DNA of 64,000 nucleotides from Ancylobacter novellus DSM 506 (GTDB lineage: Bacteria; Pseudomonadota; Alphaproteobacteria; Rhizobiales; Xanthobacteraceae). Position numbers and translations under genes: made by a program. Below, piece after piece: positions 58,455 to 64,000 of the stretch. The DNA lies in assembly GCF_000092925.1 (NCBI RefSeq), contig NC_014217.1, positions 4,216,001 to 4,280,000 on the forward strand. Direction: 5' to 3'. Position 1 is the first letter of the stretch; each line of letters begins with the position of its first letter. The notes below the pieces were generated by a model. The model did not search any database and had not been told where the DNA came from. It was given only the letters and a program-made list of their open reading frames with translations.

Positions 58455-59276
58455 ATGAACTTCGCACCTGAAACGTCGATCGACATCGCTTCCGCCGTCA
58501 ACCGCGCCACCGCGCCGTCGGCCGATCCCAAGCTCAAGGTCGAGAAGCTCAACTTCTATTACGGCGACAACCACGCGCTGAAGAACATCAACTTCGAGAT
58601 CCCCGAGAAGCGCGTCACCGCGATGATCGGGCCCTCGGGCTGCGGCAAGTCCACGCTGTTGCGCGTCTTCAACCGCATGTACCAGCTCTATCCGGGCCAG
58701 CGCGCGGAAGGGAGGATCCTGTTCGACGGCCAGGACCTGCTCGGCAAGCAGCTCGACTCCACCGTCGTGCGCTCGCGCATCGGCATGGTGTTCCAGAAGC
58801 CGACACCGTTCCCGATGTCGATCTACGACAACATCGCCTTCGGCGTGAAGCTGCACGAGAGCCTCGGCAAGGCGGCGATGGACGAGCGCGTCGAGTGGTG
58901 CCTGCGCAAGGCCGCCATCTGGGAAGAGACCAAGGACCGCCTGCACACCTCGGCGCTCGGCATGTCCGGCGGCCAGCAGCAGCGCCTGTGCATCGCCCGC
59001 ACCATCGCGGTGCGCCCGGAAGTGATCCTGCTCGACGAGCCGACCTCGGCGCTCGACCCGATCTCGACCTCGAAGATCGAGGACCTGATCGACGAGCTGA
59101 AGCAGGAATTCACCATCGTCATCGTGACCCACAACATGCAGCAAGCGGCCCGCTGCGCCGACATCACCTCCTTCTTCTATCTCGGGGAGCTGATCGAGGC
59201 GGGTCCCTCCAACGAGATCTTCACCAATCCCCGCGAAGCCCGCACCCGCGACTACATCACCGGCCGCTTCGGCTGA
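58455..59276 (+). CDS. pstB: Phosphate ABC transporter ATPase PstB
   Basis: A 273-residue ABC ATPase. Walker A is GPSGCGKST at 59-67, the signature [15 protein letters not shown] and Walker [30 protein letters not shown] is the family start. An in-frame GTG at 58443 would add four residues. It energises PstCA; the phoU gene follows 25 bases later, and PhoU binds this protein in other bacteria to sense flux. Confidence 0.96.
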   Translation: MNFAPETSIDIASAVNRATAPSADPKLKVEKLNFYYGDNHALKNINFEIPEKRVTAMIGPSGCGKSTLLRVFNRMYQLYPGQRAEGRILFDGQDLLGKQLDSTVVRSRIGMVFQKPTPFPMSIYDNIAFGVKLHESLGKAAMDERVEWCLRKAAIWEETKDRLHTSALGMSGGQQQRLCIARTIAVRPEVILLDEPTSALDPISTSKIEDLIDELKQEFTIVIVTHNMQQAARCADITSFFYLGELIEAGPSNEIFTNPREARTRDYITGRFG

Positions 59277-59301
59277 GCCGGCGACGAGAGAGGCCAGACC
59301 C

Positions 59302-60015
59302 ATGACCGAACATATCGTCTCGTCGTTCGACACCGACCTCAAGGAAATCGGCCGCCGCGTGGTCGAGATGGGCGGGCAGTCCGAGCGTCTCGTCGCCGAC
59401 TCCGTCCAGGCGCTGGTCAAGCGCGACGCCGAGCTGGCCCAGAAGGTGATCGTGCTCGACGGCCCGATCGACCTGCTGCAGCGGGAGATCGAGGAGAAGG
59501 CGGTGCTCACCATCGCCCGCCGCCAGCCGCTCGCCGGCGACCTGCGCGAGATCGTCGCCGCCATGCGCATCGCCAACGACCTCGAGCGCATCGGCGACCT
59601 CGCCAAGAACACCGCCAAGCGCGTGCTGGCGCTGACCGGCGAGTTCCACCCGCAGAAGCTGGTGCGCGGCGTCGAGCACATGTCGGGCATCGTGCTCGAG
59701 CAGCTGAAGATGGTACTGGATTCCTATGCCAGCCGCGACGAGGCCAAGGCGCTGGAAGTCTGGCAGCGCGACGGCGAGGTCGACGTGCTCTACACCTCGC
59801 TGTTCCGCGAGCTCCTCACCTACATGATGGAGGACCCGCGCAACATCTCGCTGTGCACGCATCTCCTGTTCTGCGCCAAGAACATCGAGCGCATCGGCGA
59901 CCATGCCACCAACATCGCCGAGACCGTGCACTATCTCGTCACCGGGCAGCTCCTCACCGAGGAACGGCCCAAGCAGGACACCAGCAGCCTGACCAGCGTG
60001 GCGTTCCTGGCCTGA
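59302..60015 (+). CDS. phoU: Phosphate transport regulator PhoU
   Basis: A 237-residue all-helical PhoU. Two three-helix repeats carry the acidic metal sites ANDLERIGDLAKNTAKR (first half) and CAKNIERIGDHATNIAETVHYL (second half), the E(D)xxxD motifs of the family. It couples PstSCAB to PhoR and damps the regulon when phosphate is plentiful. Length is normal. It lies 25 bases before phoB. Confidence 0.96.
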   Translation: MTEHIVSSFDTDLKEIGRRVVEMGGQSERLVADSVQALVKRDAELAQKVIVLDGPIDLLQREIEEKAVLTIARRQPLAGDLREIVAAMRIANDLERIGDLAKNTAKRVLALTGEFHPQKLVRGVEHMSGIVLEQLKMVLDSYASRDEAKALEVWQRDGEVDVLYTSLFRELLTYMMEDPRNISLCTHLLFCAKNIERIGDHATNIAETVHYLVTGQLLTEERPKQDTSSLTSVAFLA

Positions 60016-60040
60016 GCCGCGAACGAGCGGGAACGCGACG

Positions 60041-60742
60041 ATGCCGACCAACATTCTGATCGTGGAGGATGAGGAGCCCCTCACCCTCCTCCTGCGCTAC
60101 AACCTCGAATCCGAAGGCTATGCGGTCGACAGCGTCGGCCGCGGCGACGAGGCGGAGACCCGGCTGCGCGAGAGCGTGCCGGACCTCCTGATCCTCGACT
60201 GGATGCTGCCCGGCCTCTCCGGCATCGAATTGTGCCGGCGGCTGCGGGCCCGGCCCGAGACCGAGCGCATGCCGATCCTCATGCTCACCGCCCGCGGCGA
60301 GGAGACCGAGCGCGTGCGCGGCCTCGCCACCGGCGCCGACGACTATGTGGTGAAGCCCTTCTCGGTGCCCGAACTGGTGGCGCGGGTGCGCGCGCTGCTG
60401 CGCCGGGCCAAGCCCGAGCACATCTCGACGCTGCTGCGCGCCGGCGACATCGAGCTCGACCGCGAGACCAAGCGGGTGCACCGCGCCGGGCGCGAACTGC
60501 ATCTCGGGCCGACCGAATTCCGGCTCTTGGAATTCCTCATGCAGTCGCCGGGCCGGGTCTATTCGCGCGAGCAACTGCTCGACGGCGTGTGGGGCCAGGA
60601 CGTCTATATCGACGAGCGCACGGTCGACGTGCATGTCGGCCGCCTGCGCAAGGCGCTCAACCGCCCGCGCCAGCCCGACCCGATCCGCACCGTGCGCGGC
60701 TCCGGCTACTCGTTCAACGAGATGTTCGCCCGCGCGCATTGA
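60041..60742 (+). CDS. phoB: Phosphate regulon response regulator PhoB
   Basis: A 233-residue OmpR-family regulator. The receiver domain has the phospho-acceptor Asp53 in LLILDWMLPG, acidic residues Glu9/Asp10, Thr83-type MLTARGEE and Lys in VVKPFSVPEL. The winged helix (about 130-228) has LGPTEFRLLEFLM and DERTVDVHVGRLRKALNR. When phosphorylated by PhoR it should bind the Pho box at 55247. It is the last gene of the operon; palindromic repeats follow. Confidence 0.96.
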   Translation: MPTNILIVEDEEPLTLLLRYNLESEGYAVDSVGRGDEAETRLRESVPDLLILDWMLPGLSGIELCRRLRARPETERMPILMLTARGEETERVRGLATGADDYVVKPFSVPELVARVRALLRRAKPEHISTLLRAGDIELDRETKRVHRAGRELHLGPTEFRLLEFLMQSPGRVYSREQLLDGVWGQDVYIDERTVDVHVGRLRKALNRPRQPDPIRTVRGSGYSFNEMFARAH

Positions 60743-60795
60743 GGGGCGCTCCGCCCTCCCTGCGACAGTGTATGGGCCGCCATACCCTAGCGCGC

Positions 60796-60886
60796 CGTCA
60801 TGCCCGGCCTTGTGCCGGGCATCCACGCCTTGGGACCGGGTGCAGGCGGAAAGACGTGGATGGCCGGATCAAGTCCGGCCATGACG
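60796..60886. repeat. Palindromic intergenic repeat, family A, full copy
   Basis: A 91-bp copy with CGTCATGCCCGGC / GCCGGGCATCCACG on the left and CGTGGATGGCCGGATC / GTCCGGCCATGACG on the right, between the convergent phoB and ada genes. Confidence 0.85.
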
Positions 60887-60931
60887 TCGCGTTGGCGAAG
60901 CCGCCTCCGGCCGGGATGACGACTAACCCCA

Positions 60932-60964
60932 CCCTCATCCCCGGGCTTGACCCGGGGATGAGGG
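60932..60964. repeat. Family A half-element with CCCTCAT ends
   Basis: A 33-bp perfect hairpin, arms CCCTCATCCCCGGG / CCCGGGGATGAGGG and loop CTTGA, 45 bases after the previous copy and 25 bases before the end of the ada gene. Confidence 0.8.
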
Positions 60965-60988
60965 AAAGTGGAAGGGTTCGGCGCAGGA

Positions 60989-62068
60989 TCAGCCCGCCGC
61001 CGCCACCCCGCCCCCGTTCTCCCGATATTGCTGCTCGATCTCCAGCAGCCGCTGCTTGCGCCAGAGGCCGCCGCCATAGCCGGTGAGCGCGCCGTCGGCG
61101 CCGATGACGCGGTGGCAGGGGATGATCAGGGCGAGCTGGTTGGCGCCGTTGGCCCGCGCCACCGCCCTGACCGCCGAGGGCTGGCCGATGCGCCGGGCGA
61201 TCTCGCCATAGGAGCGGGTGTCGCCCGCCGGTATCTGCTGCAATTCGGCCCAGACCGCGCGGGTGAAGGCGCTGCCGTCGAGCGCCAGCGGCGTGCGGAA
61301 CTGAGCTGATTTGCCGGCAAAGAAATCCGCCAGCTCGGCGCGTATCTGCTCGGTCGGGGCGTAGCTGCCGATGCCGAGATCGCCCTTGGCGCGCGCCCGC
61401 AGCCGCGCGACCTCGGTGGGCAACGCCTTGCGCTCGACGAATTCCAGCAGATGCAGATGCGAGGCACTGCTGATCGCGATCATGTCGCCGAGCGGCGTGC
61501 CGATCCAGTCCGCCAGCAGCATGCCCTTGGTGGAAAGCTCGCCCGGCGCGCAGCCGATCACCCGCGCGAAGGCCGCCCGGAAGGCGCTTGCCGACTGGAA
61601 TCCGGCATCCTGCTGCGCGGCGATCACCGTGCCGCCCTCCGACAGCGTCTCGAAGCCTTCGCGCAGCCGCCGGTGCCGCGCCATCTCCAGGAAGGTCATG
61701 CCGTATTGTCGCTTGAAGGCGCGGCGCACGGTGGAGAGGTCGAGCCCCATGCGGGCGATGTCGTCCTCGCCCCAGCGATAATGCGGGCGGGCATCGAGCG
61801 CCGCCAGCAGCCGGCCGATCGTCGGGTCGGCGCTGGCCGCCGGCTGCAAGGGATGGCAGCGCTTGCAGGGCCGGAAGCCCGCCTCGATGCAGGCGCCGAT
61901 GGTGGCGTGGAAGGTGCAGTTCGCGGCGAGCGGTTTCCTCGCCGGGCAGGTCAGCCGGCAGAACACGCCGGTCGAGGCGACGCAGACATAGGCGCGCCCC
62001 TCATAGGCCTCGTCGCGGTCGAGCAGGGCCTGGTAGAGCGTGGAGTGATCGGGCAGGTCGAAGAACAT
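60989..62068 (-). CDS. ada: Ada-type bifunctional methyltransferase and regulator
   Basis: A 359-residue Ada. The N-terminal zinc domain has Cys37, Cys41, Cys68 and Cys71 in the FCRLTCPAR and PCKRC segments; in E. coli the first accepts a methyl from phosphotriesters. An AraC-type helix-turn-helix follows (about residues 85-180). The C-terminal O6-methylguanine methyltransferase has IIPCHRVIGADGALTGYGGG with acceptor Cys318. So it repairs alkylated DNA and should activate its own gene. The ATG at 62068 is the family start. No alkA or alkB is adjacent. Confidence 0.93.
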   Translation of the reverse strand: MFFDLPDHSTLYQALLDRDEAYEGRAYVCVASTGVFCRLTCPARKPLAANCTFHATIGACIEAGFRPCKRCHPLQPAASADPTIGRLLAALDARPHYRWGEDDIARMGLDLSTVRRAFKRQYGMTFLEMARHRRLREGFETLSEGGTVIAAQQDAGFQSASAFRAAFARVIGCAPGELSTKGMLLADWIGTPLGDMIAISSASHLHLLEFVERKALPTEVARLRARAKGDLGIGSYAPTEQIRAELADFFAGKSAQFRTPLALDGSAFTRAVWAELQQIPAGDTRSYGEIARRIGQPSAVRAVARANGANQLALIIPCHRVIGADGALTGYGGGLWRKQRLLEIEQQYRENGGGVAAAG

Positions 62069-62171
62069 GCCCGGAAACTATCACGCCCACCCGGCGCCGC
62101 CGCCGCAAATCGGGCGGTTATTGTTTTGCGCGGGACGGCTATCGGCGTTCGGAGGCCCGCCCACAAAGCAC

Positions 62172-62281
62172 CCTCATCCTGAGGTGCGAGCGCAAGCGAG
62201 CCTCGAAGGATGCTCGCTATCGCGCACCCGGACGAGCATCCTTCGAGGCCCCGCCAAGAGGCGGGGCACCTCAGGATGAGG
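62172..62281. repeat. Palindromic intergenic repeat, family B, full copy
   Basis: A 110-bp copy with CCTCATCCTGAGG at the left and CCTCAGGATGAGG at the right and a GGCCCCGCCAAGAGGCGGGG inner hairpin, between the ada start and the SDR stop. Confidence 0.85.
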
Positions 62282-62315
62282 TTGTCCGTGTTGGAAGGCT
62301 ATCGCGCCAGCCGTC

Positions 62316-63080
62316 TCAGCTGCGGGTGATCGACAGGCCGCCATCGACCAGATGCGCGGTGCCCGACACGAAGGACGCGTCGTCCGAGGCGAGATAGAGC
62401 ACGGAGCGCGCGATCTCCTCCGGCGCGCCGACGCGCTTCAGCGCGTGCATGCCGGCGAGAGTGGCCTGGCTCGCCGCGTCGGGGCTGCGCTCGCGGAACA
62501 TCGGCGTGTCGATGGCGCCCGGCAGCACCGCGTTCACCCGCACGCCCTGCGGCCCGTATTCGGCAGCGAGCGCCTGCGTCAGCCCGATCAGCCCGGACTT
62601 GGAGGCGGCATAGGCGGCCGTGCCGGGGAAGGCGAGCGTGTAGCCGACGAAGGTCGAGGTGAAGATCACCGAGCCGCCGCCATCCTTAAGCATCTGCGCG
62701 ATCTGCTGCTGGGCGCCGAAGAAGGCGCCGGTCAAGTTGATCGCCAGCGCCTCGTTCCAGCCCTCGGCGGAGACGCCGGTGCTGTCGCCGCCCTCGCCGA
62801 GAATGCCGGCATTGTTGAAGGCGACGTCGAGCCGACCGTAGCGCTCGACCGCCAGCGCCACCAGCGCCTGCGCATAGTCCTTCGAGCGCACGTCGCCGGC
62901 GAGAGCCACCGCCTCGCCGCCGGCGGAGGCGATCTCGGCGACCAGGGCGTCGAGCTCATCCTTGCGGCGCGCGCCCACCACGACCTTCGCGCCCTCGGCG
63001 GCGAAGAGCAGCGCCGTGGCGCGGCCGATGCCGGAGCTGGCGCCGGTGACGATGGCGACTTTTTCCTTGAGGCGGGGCAT
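62316..63080 (-). CDS. SDR family oxidoreductase
   Basis: A 254-residue classical short-chain dehydrogenase. The nucleotide motif TGASSGIGRATALLF is at about 13-27, NNAGILGEGG is the NNAG motif, and the active site YAASKSGLIGL has the Tyr-x3-Lys. The C-terminus ends HLVDGGLSITRS, the usual family end. Cofactor and substrate are unknown. It is divergent from a LysR regulator with 136 bases between, so regulation of this gene by the LysR product is likely. Confidence 0.9.
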   Translation of the reverse strand: MPRLKEKVAIVTGASSGIGRATALLFAAEGAKVVVGARRKDELDALVAEIASAGGEAVALAGDVRSKDYAQALVALAVERYGRLDVAFNNAGILGEGGDSTGVSAEGWNEALAINLTGAFFGAQQQIAQMLKDGGGSVIFTSTFVGYTLAFPGTAAYAASKSGLIGLTQALAAEYGPQGVRVNAVLPGAIDTPMFRERSPDAASQATLAGMHALKRVGAPEEIARSVLYLASDDASFVSGTAHLVDGGLSITRS

Positions 63081-63216
63081 GAGACTTCTCCGTGATGTCC
63101 GTTCCAGCGGCTGCCGGACGATCCGGGGCCGGCCTGTTTCGTCAGGGAGTATGGTGCGGGTCCGGCGTTCGGATTAGTCTGTCAATGATGGATTTCGCGT
63201 ACGGAAAACCCGAACG

Positions 63217-64000
63217 ATGAAACTGGACGGCATCGCGGTCTTCGTCGCCGTCGCCGAGGCCGGCTCGATCAGCGAGGCCGCCCGCCGGCTGCGGATCGCG
63301 AAATCCGTGGCGAGCGACCGGCTCGTCGAGCTGGAGCGCAGCCTGGGCGCCACCCTCGTCCACCGCTCGACCCGCAAGCTGTCGCTCACCGAGGACGGCG
63401 TGGCCTTCCTGGAGCGCGCCTCGGCGGCGCTGCGCGAGCTCGATGCCGCCGCTGCCGATCTCGCCGAACGGCGCGGCACGCTGGCCGGGCCACTGCGGCT
63501 CTCCGCGCCGGTGAGCTTCACCCGGCTGCATCTGGGGCCGGCGCTCTATCCGTTCCTGCGCGCCCATCCGAGCATCGAGCTGACGCTCGACCTCGATGAT
63601 CGCCGCATCGACGCGCAGGCGGAAGGCTATGACGGGGTGATCCGGCACGGGCCGATGCACGACAGCCGGCTGGTCGCCTGGCGCCTCGCCCGCAGCCGGC
63701 GCCTGCTGGTCGCGGCGCCGGACTATCTCGCCCGGCATGGCTCGCCGGACAGTCTCGCCGCGCTCAACGGCCATCGCGGCATCTTCTACACCCATCGCGG
63801 CATCGCCGACTGGCGCTTCGTGATGCCGGGAAGGACGGTGCAGGTGCGCGCTCAGGTCGGACTGCGCGTTAACAATGGCGAGGTGATGCGCGACGCGGCC
63901 GTCGCCGGTCTCGGCATCGCCCTGCTGCCGATGTTCCTTGCTGGCGCGGCGATTAGGGCCGGCAGCCTCCAGGTGGTGGAGGTCGGCGCCGTCACCGAGG
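63217..64000 (+). CDS. LysR family transcriptional regulator, 3' end cut by window edge
   Basis: A frame of at least 261 residues from ATG 63217 that stays open to the right edge. The N-terminal HTH has MKLDGIAVFVAVAEAGSIS, ARRLRIAKSVASDRLVELE and GATLVHRSTRKLSLTEDG. The effector domain follows from about residue 90 with GPLRLSAPVSF and ends within view near GLGIALLPMFLA. Most of the usual 300-residue length is present. The frame is divergent from the SDR gene, the standard arrangement for a LysR regulator and its target; the target is inferred only. Confidence 0.9.
   Translation, partial: MKLDGIAVFVAVAEAGSISEAARRLRIAKSVASDRLVELERSLGATLVHRSTRKLSLTEDGVAFLERASAALRELDAAAADLAERRGTLAGPLRLSAPVSFTRLHLGPALYPFLRAHPSIELTLDLDDRRIDAQAEGYDGVIRHGPMHDSRLVAWRLARSRRLLVAAPDYLARHGSPDSLAALNGHRGIFYTHRGIADWRFVMPGRTVQVRAQVGLRVNNGEVMRDAAVAGLGIALLPMFLAGAAIRAGSLQVVEVGAVTE

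Overview
The window is a high-GC stretch of ordinary bacterial chromosome, most likely from an alphaproteobacterium of the order Hyphomicrobiales (Rhizobiales). The family looks like Xanthobacteraceae or a relative, although the sequence alone does not fix the genus. Support comes from small lineage-typical genes (MmcB, DUF2093, DUF4170, TIGR02301 type), the phoR-pstSCAB-phoU-phoB order, split glyQ/glyS genes, a PmtA-type methyltransferase near dnaK/dnaJ, and an alphaproteobacterial-style RpoH promoter in front of dnaK. I see no prophage, integron, CRISPR array, rRNA or tRNA gene. Genes are tightly packed with many 4-base ATGA overlaps.

Layout, left to right. 1-5.2 kb: the 5' part of a phospholipase D-like gene, an M20 amidohydrolase, an MFS transporter, a TauE/SafE exporter and transaldolase. 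5.4-9.8 kb: a CYTH-like protein, a two-gene chromate transporter, a Trp-rich secreted peptide, a YoaK/DUF1275 membrane protein and two small conserved genes. 10-16.1 kb: a lipid A/Kdo block (cysQ, DUF4170, DUF374 acyltransferase, waaA, lpxK), with DUF2093 and xseA on the other strand. 16.3-19.9 kb: glyQ and glyS separated by a decayed MHS-type transporter. 20-30.1 kb: DUF3096, DoxX, ppdK, mutS, mmcB, a second split chromate transporter and a MATE exporter. 30.3-36.1 kb: argB, a HAD nucleotidase, dapD and dapE, then small secreted proteins and a NUDIX gene. 36.4-44.8 kb, mostly minus strand: rpsU, a double DUF1330 protein, pyrF, an FMN reductase, a PmtA-like methyltransferase, dnaJ, dnaK, a sugar-phosphate isomerase-like gene and a VOC protein. 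44.9-48.4 kb: GST, queG, an SDR and a convergent TetR regulator. 48.9-52.7 kb: kup, a YbhN/UPF0104 membrane protein and a DUF4412 protein. 52.8-60.7 kb: the phosphate block, with ppk2 divergent from phoR-pstS-pstC-pstA-pstB-phoU-phoB. 61-64 kb: ada, an SDR and the start of a LysR regulator.

The phosphate block forms a visible circuit. PhoR/PhoB sense and respond to phosphate limitation, PstSCAB imports phosphate, PhoU links transporter state to PhoR, and PPK2 handles polyphosphate. Three 11-bp Pho-box repeats lie in the phoR-pstS gap, and a strong hairpin after pstS probably adjusts the ratio of pstS to the downstream genes.

The most unusual non-coding feature is a set of dispersed palindromic intergenic repeats. 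One family has CGTCATG...CATGACG ends (about 31-99 bp) and another has CCTCATCCTGAGG...CCTCAGGATGAGG ends (108-110 bp when complete). A possible third and fourth family are also present. Nearly all copies lie between genes, often at convergent 3' ends. I did not find a convincing novel multi-gene system. The best leads are these repeats, the paired split chromate transporters, the short secreted protein carrying a porin-like signature, and several regulatory sites.
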